From Colwellia sp. 1_MG-2023 (lineage in GTDB: Bacteria > Pseudomonadota > Gammaproteobacteria > Enterobacterales > Alteromonadaceae): a DNA stretch of 64,000 bases. The stretch covers positions 124,001 to 188,000 of the forward strand of contig NZ_JAUOPE010000007.1 in NCBI RefSeq assembly GCF_030546755.1, read 5' to 3'. Of this stretch, positions 25,838 to 35,652 are shown in pieces. The notes under the pieces are model-generated. The model worked only from the letters and a program-made list of their open reading frames with translations, was not told where the DNA came from and searched no databases. The translations under genes were made by a program, and so were the position numbers. Numbering within the stretch: the stretch's first letter is position 1; every line of letters begins with the position of its first letter.

Positions 25838-27034
25838 ATGCAAAACAATATATTAGTAATTAACTGTGGTAGTTCTTCTTTAAAGTACTCATTAATGAAC
25901 CCCGTCAACGGTCAACTTATTCTTTCTGGTCTTGCCGAATGTTTATTAACCGAAGAAGCGGTAATTACCATTAAACATCAAGAGAAAAAAATTTCCACGT
26001 CATTAATTGCGCCTTTTGATCATGAAGTAGCTATACAATTTTTAGTGGACTATTTAACCCAACATCAACTCAAAGAAACAGTATCTGCTATTGGTCATCG
26101 TGTTGTTCATGGCGGAGAAAAATATAGCCAACCCACCTTAATTGATGAAAAGGTTAAAAGCAGCATTGAGCAATTATCTAAGCTTGCTCCTTTGCATAAC
26201 CCCGCTAACTTACAAGGAATACAAGCGGCTGAAAAAGCGTTTGCTCAAACACCACAAGTGGCAATTTTCGATACGGCATTTCATCAAACGATGCCTAAAC
26301 GATCGTATTTATATGGTTTGCCCTATCATTTTTATCAAGACCATGGCATCAGAAAATATGGTTTTCATGGCACCAGCCATTACTTTGTTTGCAAAGAAGC
26401 CGCGACTATCCTTAATAAGCCAATGGAGCAATGTAATATTATTAGCGCTCACCTTGGCAATGGTTGCAGTGTCACAGCCGTTAAACAAGGAAAAAGTGTT
26501 GATACTAGTTTAGGCCTAACTCCTCTTGAAGGGGTTATGATGGGCACACGTAGTGGCGATATTGATGCTGGCGTTATTTTCCATCTGGTAGATCAACTCG
26601 GTTATAGTCTTGAAGATGTGAATACTATTTTGAATAAAAAAAGTGGTTTACTGGGCGTTTCACAATTAAGTAATGATTGCCGAACGATTGAAGAAGCCGC
26701 CAGTAAAGGTAATGAACAAGCAAAACTCGCGCTTGATATATTCAGTTATCGTATCGCAAAAAGCATTGCGTCATTTTCTTGTAATTTTACATCATTAGAC
26801 GGTTTAATTTTTACCGGTGGTATTGGTGAAAACTCACTGCTGATCCGATCATTAATTTTATCGCAACTTACCCTGTTGAATTTCCACGAAGATAAACTTG
26901 CCAATGAAACCATGCGATTTGGTAAACAAGGCAATATTGCTAAAATTGACTCTACCCCTTGCTGGGTAATCCCAACAAACGAAGAATGGGTTATCGCTGA
27001 ACAAACCTATCAACAATTAAATCAGGAGCAATAA
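25838..27034 (+). CDS. ackA: Acetate kinase
   Basis: 398 residues of the acetokinase family: VINCGSSSLKYSL (phosphate 1), GHRVVHGGEKY, IFDTAFHQTMP, YGFHGTSHYFV, AHLGNGCSVTAV, MMGTRSGDIDAG and FTGGIGENS. It interconverts acetyl phosphate plus ADP with acetate plus ATP in the cytoplasm. The pta start lies one base after its stop. A small dyad AGAGT-CTAT-ACTCT (25795-25808) sits about 30 bases before the ATG and may be regulatory. Confidence 0.96.
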   Translation: MQNNILVINCGSSSLKYSLMNPVNGQLILSGLAECLLTEEAVITIKHQEKKISTSLIAPFDHEVAIQFLVDYLTQHQLKETVSAIGHRVVHGGEKYSQPTLIDEKVKSSIEQLSKLAPLHNPANLQGIQAAEKAFAQTPQVAIFDTAFHQTMPKRSYLYGLPYHFYQDHGIRKYGFHGTSHYFVCKEAATILNKPMEQCNIISAHLGNGCSVTAVKQGKSVDTSLGLTPLEGVMMGTRSGDIDAGVIFHLVDQLGYSLEDVNTILNKKSGLLGVSQLSNDCRTIEEAASKGNEQAKLALDIFSYRIAKSIASFSCNFTSLDGLIFTGGIGENSLLIRSLILSQLTLLNFHEDKLANETMRFGKQGNIAKIDSTPCWVIPTNEEWVIAEQTYQQLNQEQ

Positions 27035-27035
27035 G

Positions 27036-29159
27036 ATGGCTCGACGTATCATGTTAATTCCCGTTGGTTTTGGCGTTGGTTTAACCAGTGTTGCATTAGG
27101 TTTAATGCATGCATGTCAGCAAAAAGGCATTAAGGTTGGTCACTTTAAACCGATCAGCCAACCTTCTCGCAATGTTTTACAAAATAAAAATCAGGTGATC
27201 AGTCTTTCTCAAAATAGCAGTTCTATTCCATTAAGTTATGTTGAAGAACAAATGGGGGAAGGACATCATGACGTAGTACTTGAGCAATTAGTCGCAAATT
27301 TCGACGCTTTTAGCAAAGATTATGACCTAACGATTATTGAAGGTTTGATCCCAACAACACGCCAACCCTATGCAGGAAGAATCAATCGCGACGTTGCTCA
27401 AACACTATCCGCTGAAATTATTCTTGTGGCATCACCAGACAATGACTCGCCTGAAGAGTTTGAAGATCGCCTAGAAATGAGTGCAGAAACTTTTGGCGGC
27501 ATTAAAAACAAAAAATTAATTGGCTGTATTATTAATAAAATTAATTCTCCTGATAAAGATGAATTTGGCCTTTTACCCAGAGAGCATGAATTCAACAATG
27601 AAATAGATAATTCAGCTTGGCAAAATTTATCAATATTTACAGCTAGAAATTTTGACTTGCTTGGTAGCATTCCGTGGGAAATGGATCTTATCGCACCTAG
27701 AGTTATTGATATTTGTGACTATTTAGAAGCCAAAGTGATTAACGCCGGTGATATTGATCATCGAAGAATTCGCAGTATTAGTTTTTGTGCGCGTAGCGCT
27801 GAAAATCTAATGAGTCATCTGCAACCTAGTCGGCTCATTGTTACGCCTGGCGATCGCACGGATATCATAATTGCCACTTGTCTTTCAGCTATGAATGGCA
27901 CGAAAGTCGCGGCTTTATTACTCACCAATGGCTATCAGCCAAACGAACAAGTCATGCTATTGTGTAAACAGGCATTTATGACAGGTTTACCGGTATTATC
28001 GGTACCTTGGGATACATGGCAAACCTCCCGACACTTAATGAATTTCAACCCTGAAATTCCACAAGATGATCTACAAAGGCATGAAAGAGTTAAGCAATAT
28101 ATTGCTGATAATATATCTGAACAATGGTTAACCGACTTATCTAATCAAGCGACAGAGCTGGAGAAATTTTCACCGCCCGCATTTCGTCATAAGCTTACTG
28201 AACTAGCCAAACAAGCCAATAAATTAATTATTCTGCCAGAAGGTACCGATGTTCGCACCATTAAAGCCGCAGCAATTTGTGTTGAACGTAATATTGCTCG
28301 TTGCCAACTTTTGGGTGATAAAGAAACAATTCTTACCATTGCAGAACAACAAGGTATCAATTTACCTTCAGGTTTATTAATTACAGATCCTGCTTCGATA
28401 AAAGACAATTATATCGCACCATTAATGGAGCTAAGAAAACATAAAGGACTCACTGAAGTAGTCGCTAAACAAGAACTCAATGATAACGTTGTGTTAGCAA
28501 CAATGATGTTACAACTAGGGCAAGTAGATGGTTTAGTCTCTGGCGCTGTAAATACCACAGCAAATACTATCCGCCCTGCACTTCAGCTGATTAAAACCGC
28601 ACCTAATAGTAATTTAGTGTCGTCAATCTTTTTTATGTTACTGCCAGACCAAGTATTGGTTTATGGCGATTGTGCCATTAATCCAGAGCCGAATGCCGAA
28701 CAGTTAGCCGATATTGCAATTCAATCTGCTGATTCAGCTAAAAGTTTTGGTATTGACCCGAAAGTCGCCATGATTAGTTACAGTACCGGAAATTCAGGTA
28801 AAGGTGCGGACGTTGAAAAAGTAATTAAAGCGACCGCTTTAGTCAAAGAACGTCGACCCGATATAGTTGTTGATGGTCCATTACAATATGATGCCGCTAT
28901 TATGGAAAATGTTGCTAAGAAAAAAGCGCCAAATAGTCCTGTTGCAGGAAAGGCGACGGTTTTTGTGTTTCCAGATCTAAATACCGGAAATACAACCTAT
29001 AAGGCGGTACAAAGATCGGCAGATTTAGTTAGTATTGGCCCCATGCTTCAAGGTATGAAGAAACCCGTCAATGATTTATCACGTGGTGCATTAGTTGATG
29101 ATATTGTTTACACCATTGCCTTAACGGCTATACAAGCCAATAACATTAAAGATGAGTGA
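27036..29159 (+). CDS. pta: Phosphate acetyltransferase
   Basis: 707 residues, the long enterobacterial form: an N-terminal P-loop-like AAA_26 region (LIPVGFGVGLTSVALGLMHA), a central DRTGG domain (IVTPGDRTDIIIATC), and the C-terminal phosphotransacetylase domain (RKHKGLTEVVAK, SGAVNTTANTIRPALQLI, YSTGNSGKGADVEKV, VFPDLNTGNTTYK). It interconverts acetyl-CoA and acetyl phosphate, forming the overflow/acetate-uptake pathway with ackA in a tight operon. Confidence 0.96.
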   Translation: MARRIMLIPVGFGVGLTSVALGLMHACQQKGIKVGHFKPISQPSRNVLQNKNQVISLSQNSSSIPLSYVEEQMGEGHHDVVLEQLVANFDAFSKDYDLTIIEGLIPTTRQPYAGRINRDVAQTLSAEIILVASPDNDSPEEFEDRLEMSAETFGGIKNKKLIGCIINKINSPDKDEFGLLPREHEFNNEIDNSAWQNLSIFTARNFDLLGSIPWEMDLIAPRVIDICDYLEAKVINAGDIDHRRIRSISFCARSAENLMSHLQPSRLIVTPGDRTDIIIATCLSAMNGTKVAALLLTNGYQPNEQVMLLCKQAFMTGLPVLSVPWDTWQTSRHLMNFNPEIPQDDLQRHERVKQYIADNISEQWLTDLSNQATELEKFSPPAFRHKLTELAKQANKLIILPEGTDVRTIKAAAICVERNIARCQLLGDKETILTIAEQQGINLPSGLLITDPASIKDNYIAPLMELRKHKGLTEVVAKQELNDNVVLATMMLQLGQVDGLVSGAVNTTANTIRPALQLIKTAPNSNLVSSIFFMLLPDQVLVYGDCAINPEPNAEQLADIAIQSADSAKSFGIDPKVAMISYSTGNSGKGADVEKVIKATALVKERRPDIVVDGPLQYDAAIMENVAKKKAPNSPVAGKATVFVFPDLNTGNTTYKAVQRSADLVSIGPMLQGMKKPVNDLSRGALVDDIVYTIALTAIQANNIKDE

Positions 29160-29650
29160 GTAACTAACAATACTATTCTTGTAGTAAAAGCATTAATTTA
29201 AGCTCTTTTAATCTTAGTTAACTAGAAAATTTAACTGGATTAACTGCCATTAGTTATCAAATAGACATTTAGCCTATTATTAATAAAAATTTGTGCATTT
29301 ATTGACTAGACAAAAAACGAACGAACACAAAAACCCATACCAAACAGTAACTTAAAAAGATAAACAACACTTGCTCACAATGATATCCACAGCTTTTGTG
29401 GATATCATTTTTTATATTAACCTTATCTGTTTTCGCAATCTGCCTAAGATTTAAACTAAAAAAACAAAGCACTTTATTAAGTTTAATAGCAAACACTCTT
29501 ATTTAAACAATTCCTCTATTACAACGTTGAAAAAACTTTTGTTTTTGGTATCGATAGAATACAGAAATCAGTGAGGCTCTCTAGCGTTATGACCATGACA
29601 ACGGTATAGTAACCACACATTAATAATTCAGTAATCTTTAACCTAAATTT
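29160..29650. other. Intergenic region after pta, with a distal terminator
   Basis: About 490 bases with no credible protein; a 65-codon minus-strand frame at 29299-29496 reads through the strong hairpin and is rejected. The stretch 29300-29380 is unusually A- and C-rich and ends in a perfect terminator, which would fit either a long pta 3' untranslated region or a small RNA; no clear promoter was found. Confidence 0.4.
29381..29414 (+). terminator. Strong intrinsic terminator downstream of pta
   Basis: Perfect 11-bp stem TGATATCCACA/TGTGGATATCA with a 5-nt loop followed by TTTTTTATATT, lying 222 bases after the pta stop. Confidence 0.9.
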
Positions 29651-30025
29651 ATGCTTACCTTAAAATTATTAAAAGAAAATTTTTCCATCCACAGTTTAGC
29701 TGTTGATAGTAAAATTCCGGCAAAAGTGTTTGATGCACCAATTTATTTTATTGGTAAAACATACGATGAAGTTTCCATTGTTATACCTAGTTCCATTAAC
29801 ATTGACAGTGAAGATGTTGAAGCCGACTGGCAAGCACTAGAAGTAGTTGGCCCATTAGACTTTAACTTAACGGGGATTTTATCCAGTATTTCGACGGTAC
29901 TTGCCAATGAAAAAATCAGCATATTTGCTATTTCAACGTTCGATACCGACTATATATTAGTAAAAACAAACAAAGTAAACGATGCTGTATCAGCATTACG
30001 TAAAAACCATTATCAAGTAATTTAA
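29651..30025 (+). CDS. ACT-domain protein
   Basis: 124 residues. The C-terminal half is an ACT domain of the CASTOR-like/ACT_7 kind (WQALEVVGPLDFNLTGILSS, ISTVLANEKISIFAISTF, DYILVKTNKVNDAVSALR), which usually binds amino acids. The N-terminal part resembles the pseudo-ACT half of the same family. No catalytic domain. It stands 8 bases before yffB and may be co-transcribed with yffB-dapE, suggesting a link to amino-acid metabolism. Ligand unknown. Confidence 0.8.
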   Translation: MLTLKLLKENFSIHSLAVDSKIPAKVFDAPIYFIGKTYDEVSIVIPSSINIDSEDVEADWQALEVVGPLDFNLTGILSSISTVLANEKISIFAISTFDTDYILVKTNKVNDAVSALRKNHYQVI

Positions 30026-30032
30026 GAAGCCA

Positions 30033-30380
30033 ATGACAACTCTCTACGGAATAAAAAACTGCGACACAATTAAGAAAGCACGTAAGTGGCTTGAAGATCA
30101 ACAAATCCCTTATCAATTTCACGATTTTAAAACCGATGGTTTAAGCCATGAGTTACTCGCTGAATTTGTCAGTAAAAGCGACTGGCAAATATTGCTCAAT
30201 AAACGCAGTACAACCTATAGAAACCTCAGTGATGAAATAAAAGAAAATTTAACCGATGACGTTATGTTTAACGCCGTGTTAGCGCAACCAACACTGTTAA
30301 AACGTCCATTATTATCGCTTGCTGACAATATGCATATCGGCTTTAAAAAAGAACAATATCAAGAGTTATTTGCCCAATGA
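30033..30380 (+). CDS. yffB: YffB, ArsC/Spx-family thioredoxin-fold protein
   Basis: 115 residues of the ArsC/Spx family. The N-terminal [19 protein letters not shown] carries a single cysteine in place of the Cys-x2-Cys of Spx, typical of YffB. Pairing with dapE, with which it overlaps by 4 bases (ATGA), is conserved in gammaproteobacteria and the function remains unsettled; glutathione-dependent reductase activity has been suggested for the family. Confidence 0.9.
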   Translation: MTTLYGIKNCDTIKKARKWLEDQQIPYQFHDFKTDGLSHELLAEFVSKSDWQILLNKRSTTYRNLSDEIKENLTDDVMFNAVLAQPTLLKRPLLSLADNMHIGFKKEQYQELFAQ

Positions 30381-31516
30381 GTCAACCTACATCAGCGGTA
30401 ATCGAATTAACCAAAACACTTATTTCACGAGAATCAGTCACCCCAATTGATGCCCAATGCCAAGTATTAATGGCAGAAATGTTAGCGAAATCAGGTTTTT
30501 CTAACGAAAGCATGGTGTTTGAAGATACAACCAACTTATGGTCAAGACGAGGCAGCGAATCGCCTGTTTTTTGCTTTGCAGGTCATACCGATGTTGTCCC
30601 AGCCGGAAACCTTGATAGTTGGAATACGCCTCCCTTTGAACCCACGATTAAAGATGGCATGTTATACGGACGCGGCGCGGCTGATATGAAAGGTAGTTTA
30701 GCAGCAATGTTGGTGGCAACAGAAAAGTTTGTCGCTGATCATCCAGATCATAAAGGCTCGATTGCCTATTTGATCACCAGTGATGAAGAAGGCCCGTTTA
30801 TTAACGGAACTACGCGCGTTATTGATACCTTAGAAGCGCGAAATGAAAAAATTGACTATTGTATTGTTGGTGAGCCATCGAGTACTCATGAAATAGGCGA
30901 TATTATTAAAAATGGTCGTCGTGGCTCTATCTCAGGTGAATTAACGATTCGAGGCAAACAAGGTCATGTAGCTTACCCTCAACATGTCATTAACCCTATT
31001 CATAAGGCTATGCCTGCTTTAGCTGAATTAAGTAGCACTCATTGGGATAATGGCAATGATTATTTTCCTGAAACGAGTTTCCAATTATCCAATATTGAAT
31101 CAGGTACTGGCGCCACCAACGTGGTACCTGGGCATTTAACTGCATTATTTAATTTACGATTTAGTACAGAGCTTACCTTTGACACAATCGTTGATAAAGT
31201 GAATGAGATATTAACTAAGCATGAACTTGATTACGACATTAAGTGGACCTTTAATGGCAAGCCTTTTATTACTGAGCCAGGAATTTTTATTAATGCGGTG
31301 AGTACTGCAATAGAGACGGTCACCGGTCGACAAACTGAGCTATCAACCTCAGGTGGTACTTCAGACGGCCGGTTTATTGCACCAACAGGTGCAGAAGTTA
31401 TTGAAGTCGGCCCTTGTAATGCAACAATTCATCAAGTAAATGAATCGGTAAAATGTGCGGATTTAGAAGCCTTGGTCGATATTTATTATCAAACATTAGT
31501 GCACGTTTTAACATAA
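30377..31516 (+). CDS. dapE: Succinyl-diaminopimelate desuccinylase
   Basis: 379 residues of the M20 metallopeptidase family: [12 protein letters not shown] (zinc His), [15 protein letters not shown] (bridging Asp), [11 protein letters not shown] (catalytic and zinc Glu residues), [19 protein letters not shown], and the C-terminal [13 protein letters not shown]. It removes succinate from N-succinyl-diaminopimelate in lysine and peptidoglycan precursor synthesis. Starts inside the yffB stop. Confidence 0.96.
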   Translation: MSQPTSAVIELTKTLISRESVTPIDAQCQVLMAEMLAKSGFSNESMVFEDTTNLWSRRGSESPVFCFAGHTDVVPAGNLDSWNTPPFEPTIKDGMLYGRGAADMKGSLAAMLVATEKFVADHPDHKGSIAYLITSDEEGPFINGTTRVIDTLEARNEKIDYCIVGEPSSTHEIGDIIKNGRRGSISGELTIRGKQGHVAYPQHVINPIHKAMPALAELSSTHWDNGNDYFPETSFQLSNIESGTGATNVVPGHLTALFNLRFSTELTFDTIVDKVNEILTKHELDYDIKWTFNGKPFITEPGIFINAVSTAIETVTGRQTELSTSGGTSDGRFIAPTGAEVIEVGPCNATIHQVNESVKCADLEALVDIYYQTLVHVLT

Positions 31517-31527
31517 GCTGCGCAAAC

Positions 31528-32208
31528 ATGACTATTGAAATATTAACAGGACAATCTGATCAACATATTCATTGGCTCTCTGCCAATACCGGCATTCACC
31601 AAGAGGTTATCGAACCTTGGCAAAAGCTCTGTGCCGCCGCTGACAAACAAGGCTTTAACTTAACGATAGCTAGCGGTTTTCGCTCATTTGAGCGTCAATT
31701 AGCCATTTGGAATAAAAAATGCCTTGGTCAACTTGTTATTAAAGATATGAATAACAAGCCGGTTGATGTTTTTAGCCTTAGTGATGATGAAATAGTACAG
31801 GCGATATTAACCTTTTCAGCACTTCCTGGAGCTAGTCGTCATCATTGGGGTACCGATATAGACTTTTACGATAAAAATGCCTTAGCTGACGATCAAAAAC
31901 TGCAATTAGAGCCATGGGAATATCAAGACAATGGTCCTTTTTTTGCGTTAACTCAATGGTTAAAACAACATGCAGCGAGTTATGGATTTTATTTTCCTTA
32001 TGACAAATACCGTGGCGGTATTGCTGCTGAGCCATGGCATTTATCTTACTTCCCTATCGCTGAAAAATTTGAAACACAACTAACGCAAGAAAAGCTTTAT
32101 GACTGTCTGCAAAAAGCTGACATCAAACTCAGAGCAAATATTTTAATGAAACTCGCTGAAATATATCATCAATATATTACTAACATCGGACACAATGACC
32201 ATGGATAG
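31528..32208 (+). CDS. M15 family D-Ala-D-Ala carboxypeptidase-like protein
   Basis: 226 residues of the VanY-type M15 peptidase fold: SGFRSFERQLAIWNKK, the zinc motif SRHHWGTDIDFYD (His and Asp), and EPWHLSYFP with the catalytic Glu and third zinc His. No signal peptide, so it is either cytoplasmic (acting on recycled muropeptides) or exported in an unseen way. The ATG at 31528, 12 bases after dapE, is preferred to an upstream in-frame ATG at 31453 inside dapE. It overlaps the next gene by 14 bases. Confidence 0.85.
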   Translation: MTIEILTGQSDQHIHWLSANTGIHQEVIEPWQKLCAAADKQGFNLTIASGFRSFERQLAIWNKKCLGQLVIKDMNNKPVDVFSLSDDEIVQAILTFSALPGASRHHWGTDIDFYDKNALADDQKLQLEPWEYQDNGPFFALTQWLKQHAASYGFYFPYDKYRGGIAAEPWHLSYFPIAEKFETQLTQEKLYDCLQKADIKLRANILMKLAEIYHQYITNIGHNDHG

Positions 32209-32383
32209 CTGGATTGCCCCAACCCTTATTATCATTGCTTTAGTACTTATTATTGGTAACTTTAGTACTTTCCAAAAAAGTGCGAAAACACCGCTTCGTA
32301 AAAAAAGTCTTAATGATTTAAAAGAAACATTACCAAGAAGTCATAAAACTGAACATAAAATGAAAACTGTTCCGAAAAAATAA
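32195..32383 (+). CDS. DUF2897-family small membrane protein
   Basis: 62 residues: one membrane helix (about 6-22, IAPTLIIIALVLIIGNFS) and a basic cytoplasmic tail, as in DUF2897 proteins that lie after dapE in Shewanella-like genomes. Two starts are possible (32195 or the ATG at 32201); both overlap the M15 gene, indicating translational coupling. Function unknown. Confidence 0.75.
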   Translation: MTMDSWIAPTLIIIALVLIIGNFSTFQKSAKTPLRKKSLNDLKETLPRSHKTEHKMKTVPKK

Positions 32384-32410
32384 TACGTCAACACTTTTAT
32401 CAATTAACGT

Positions 32411-32451
32411 AAAAAAGCCTTAAGTGTGATCCTTAAGGCTTTGTTATTTTT
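32411..32451. terminator. Bidirectional terminator between DUF2897 gene and M48 gene
   Basis: Stem AAAGCCTTAAG/CTTAAGGCTTT with a 7-nt loop, followed by TTGTTATTTTT on the plus strand and by T-rich sequence on the minus strand (six A precede the stem). Placed between convergent genes. Confidence 0.88.
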
Positions 32452-32482
32452 AGGTGTTAATTGCCGTTGTTTGATTAAAACG

Positions 32483-33271
32483 TTAAGGTCTTGAACAACT
32501 AGGACGATTTTTGCTTTGATAGTATTTTCTAGCTTGAGCTAAATGTTGACCTAAATCATCAATCCTTGTTTGATTTGACGGGTGAGTAGATAAAAACTCA
32601 GGTGGTGCACCTTTCGATTGTTTTGCCATATTCTGCCATAAAGCAATAGCCGCTTGAGGCTGAAAACCAGATTTAGCCATTAAATCTTGCCCAACAATAT
32701 CCGCTTCACTTTCATGCATTCTGCTATATGGCATTAAAAAACCATATTGTGCGATTGCCATGCCAGCCATTAACCAAGTTTCTTTGTTTTCAACACCTTG
32801 CTGCGTCAATATCGCACTACCTGCGGCTGCGCCCATTTGTGTTAACTGATTAGAAGAAAGTCGCTCATTTGAATGGCGCTCAATAACATGAGCAACTTCA
32901 TGACCAATAATCGCCGCTAATTGGTCCTGATTTTCTGTCACTTGCAAAATGCCCGTATACACACCAATTTTCCCGCCCGGTAAAGCAAAGGCATTCACTT
33001 GTGGAGAGTCAAACACAACGACTTCCCAATCACCATCGTGAGCAGATTTTGGCACATGTTTAATCAACGCATTCGCAACGCATTGCACATATTGATTGGT
33101 TTTGATATCTAAACTAATTTTTTCTTTTTGCTTGAGCTCTTCGAATGAAGTTATCCCCATTTTGTTTAATTCACTATTAGAGAACAAGGTTATTTGATTA
33201 CGACCGGTAGAAGATTTAGCGCAACCAGTAATAGTGATAATGACTAAACAGATTAATAATTTTATATTCAC
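32483..33271 (-). CDS. M48-family metalloprotease lipoprotein
   Basis: 262 residues. Lipoprotein signal ending in ITGC, then an M48 peptidase domain with the zinc motif AAIIGHEVAHVIERHSNER (HExxH), a downstream ESEADIVGQDLMAKSG with the third ligand Glu, and STHPSNQTRIDDL typical of periplasmic M48 proteases such as LoiP/YcaL/BepA. Expected at the outer membrane's inner face in envelope-protein quality control. No TPR region, so closer to LoiP/YcaL than to BepA. Downstream of the two-component genes on the same strand but separated by about 75 bases. Confidence 0.88.
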   Translation of the reverse strand: MNIKLLICLVIITITGCAKSSTGRNQITLFSNSELNKMGITSFEELKQKEKISLDIKTNQYVQCVANALIKHVPKSAHDGDWEVVVFDSPQVNAFALPGGKIGVYTGILQVTENQDQLAAIIGHEVAHVIERHSNERLSSNQLTQMGAAAGSAILTQQGVENKETWLMAGMAIAQYGFLMPYSRMHESEADIVGQDLMAKSGFQPQAAIALWQNMAKQSKGAPPEFLSTHPSNQTRIDDLGQHLAQARKYYQSKNRPSCSRP

Positions 33272-33345
33272 AATAAATCCATATAATTTAAAAGTTAACC
33301 CCTCTATTTTAGAAACTATTTCACTAAATTTCGAGGCAAAATTAG

Positions 33346-34830
33346 TTATATTTTATCTGCAGTTATAACACTAAATGAAAATTCACTCCCTTTACCTATT
33401 TCACTCGTAACGCGTATTTCACTTTTCAACAACTCTAATAATTTTTTCGTGATGGCTAAGCCAAGTCCGGTATGCTTTTCATCACTTTCTACCGCATTAC
33501 TTGCTCGATAACGTGTATCAAATATATAAGGTAATTCTTTAGATTTTATGCCCGTGCCATTATCTTTTATTTTAACCACAGATTGATATGGGTTATATGT
33601 TTCAATGCTTAACGTAATTTCACCACCAATGGGCGTATGGCGAATAGCATTTTCAATTAAGTTACTCACAACTCTTTCCAGTTTTGCTATATCACTGTTA
33701 ATAACCAAAGTGGAACATGGAGGGGAGATTTTCATTGAAATCTGCTTTTTTTGACTTTTTAAGCTAAATTTTGCCATCACATCATAAAGCAACTCAGTGA
33801 GGTTAAAATTTTCTAGATTCAAAGATACCTGCCCTCCTTCTAAATGCGCAAGTTCAAAGATTTGATCAATCAATTGTTTTAACTGTCGTGCATTTTTTAA
33901 TGAAATATCAATGTATTTTTGTTGTTGCTCAGGCGTTAAATGTTCGGCATTTAAAGAAATTGTTTCAATATAGCCTTGTAGTGACGCAAGTGGTGTTCTT
34001 AAATCATGAGAAATATCAGCTAACAACTCTCTGCGTTGGCTGTCGTTTTGTTTTAATTGCAGCAATTGCTCATGAATTTGTTCGGCCATTGCTTCGAATA
34101 CTTCTCCTAATAAATGGACTTCATTATGACTATGCTGCTGCCAATGTGTGAGCTTTACCTTTGTCGTATCAAACCCTGCCGATTTAAGTGCGGTAATATC
34201 CCTATTTAATAACCTAAGTGGCCGGGTAAAATAGGCAAACAGCCCAAGCATCACAATAAATAGAAAGCATAATGCACCAATAGAAAGCACCATTGACAGC
34301 TTAACTTGCTTATTAATATTTTGTCTTTCAAAAGCAGTTTCATAGCGTTCGCCAGCAACAATGACATATAAATAACCTTGCAAGGTTGCGCCATTGAAAA
34401 CTGGAGCTGCTGAAAAAATTTTTTGCCGTGTTTGATGTTGAGGATCATCACCATAAACAGGTAAATCCGCTTGATTTTGTGTCAAACGGTTTAAAGGAGA
34501 AACATTCACTTTGTTGCGCTTGATTGAAGATGGCGAAAGTGAATGGGTTAATATGTTTCCTTGTGGATCTAAAAAGTAAAATTCAAAAGCAGGCCCTAAA
34601 ACCATTAGGGTATGAAAAAGATTTTTTAGTGCCTGATGATCATATACCCCTTGTTGTAACAAAGGGTTATCCCTTGCTAAATTTGCTGCTAATGATAAAT
34701 GTAAACTTTGTTCTGATTCATACCTTGCTTGTTTTTCAAGTTGTACCGACCATAAATAAAATACGCTAATAATTACAATAAAGACCAATAACAAAGATAA
34801 AGAAAGGCGCTGATAAAGTGATAACTTCAC
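33346..34830 (-). CDS. Sensor histidine kinase
   Basis: 494 residues. Membrane segments at about 8-28 and 179-201 enclose a periplasmic sensor of about 150 residues; then HAMP, HisKA with His275 in ADISHDLRTPL, and HATPase_c (NLIENAIRHTP, KDNGTGI, HTGLGLAITKKLL). The start overlaps the regulator's stop by 4 bases, so the pair is co-translated. Stimulus unknown; the two spondin-domain secreted proteins upstream are possible targets. Confidence 0.92.
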   Translation of the reverse strand: MKLSLYQRLSLSLLLVFIVIISVFYLWSVQLEKQARYESEQSLHLSLAANLARDNPLLQQGVYDHQALKNLFHTLMVLGPAFEFYFLDPQGNILTHSLSPSSIKRNKVNVSPLNRLTQNQADLPVYGDDPQHQTRQKIFSAAPVFNGATLQGYLYVIVAGERYETAFERQNINKQVKLSMVLSIGALCFLFIVMLGLFAYFTRPLRLLNRDITALKSAGFDTTKVKLTHWQQHSHNEVHLLGEVFEAMAEQIHEQLLQLKQNDSQRRELLADISHDLRTPLASLQGYIETISLNAEHLTPEQQQKYIDISLKNARQLKQLIDQIFELAHLEGGQVSLNLENFNLTELLYDVMAKFSLKSQKKQISMKISPPCSTLVINSDIAKLERVVSNLIENAIRHTPIGGEITLSIETYNPYQSVVKIKDNGTGIKSKELPYIFDTRYRASNAVESDEKHTGLGLAITKKLLELLKSEIRVTSEIGKGSEFSFSVITADKI

Positions 34831-35552
34831 GCGGCAACACCTTGTTTTGATAGTTTATAGCCAACGCCCCACACCGTTTGAACAATTTCAGGTTTGTTGA
34901 CATTTTTCTCTACTTTATTTCGTAAGCGATTTATATGTGAATTTACCGTATGTTCATAACCACTATGATGGTAACCCCAAACTGAGCTTAATAATTGTTC
35001 GCGAGAAAAAACTTGTTCAGGGTGAGAAGCTAAATAGAGTAATAGGTCGAATTCAGTTGAGGTTAGATCTAATTCTTTACCAGCAAGTAAGGTGCGGTGA
35101 GTTAAGTTATCTATTTGTAGCTGCCCTAACGTTAAGTATTGCTCAGGAGCGGAAAGACTTTTTAACTGAGTATTTTTTTCGATAGTTAAATGTATACGAC
35201 GAAGCTGAGTGCGAATACGGGCTTGGAGCTCTCTGACACTGAAAGGTTTCGCCATATAATCGTCAGCACCTAGCTCTAAGCCTAATACTCGATCAATTTC
35301 ACTATCACGCGAGGTTAACATGATAATGACTTGTTCAGGTTTACTTTCTCTTACTTTACGACAAACATCTAACCCAGATATGCCAGGCAACATTACATCA
35401 AGAATAACGAGTTTATAATCATGCTTTTCAATTTTTTCGAGTGCTAATTCACCCGTAAGGCAATGCTCAACCTGTACAGGCAATTCTTGTAAATTCACTT
35501 TAATTAATTCAGCAATATCTTGTTCATCTTCAACAATAAGTATTTTATCCAT
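34827..35552 (-). CDS. OmpR/PhoB-family response regulator
   Basis: 241 residues: a receiver domain with phospho-acceptor Asp52 (KLVILDVMLPG) and Lys in MAKPFSVREL, and a C-terminal winged helix (LDLTSTEFDLLLYLASHPEQ, VNSHINRLRNKVEK, VWGVGYKL). Cognate partner of the kinase encoded immediately downstream. Confidence 0.94.
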   Translation of the reverse strand: MDKILIVEDEQDIAELIKVNLQELPVQVEHCLTGELALEKIEKHDYKLVILDVMLPGISGLDVCRKVRESKPEQVIIMLTSRDSEIDRVLGLELGADDYMAKPFSVRELQARIRTQLRRIHLTIEKNTQLKSLSAPEQYLTLGQLQIDNLTHRTLLAGKELDLTSTEFDLLLYLASHPEQVFSREQLLSSVWGYHHSGYEHTVNSHINRLRNKVEKNVNKPEIVQTVWGVGYKLSKQGVAA

Positions 35553-35600
35553 TTTATTCCCTTCAACTTAATTCTAATGAAGCTAAATTGAACGGAATAA

Positions 35601-35633
35601 TATGAGGAACGAGCAGACACTCTGCTCGACTCA
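35601..35633. terminator. Hairpin downstream of the spondin genes
   Basis: CGAGCAGA-CAC-TCTGCTCG core (35610-35628) extended by flanking ATGAG/CTCAT arms, about 20 bases after the stop of the second spondin gene. A strong structure with no clear T-run on the minus strand; it separates the spondin pair from the two-component operon. Confidence 0.55.
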
Positions 35634-35652
35634 TTTTCAGTGAACTGATGAA

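Noticed and set aside
29299-29496. 65-codon minus-strand frame after pta
   Set aside because: It reads straight through a strong terminator hairpin and has no start signals.
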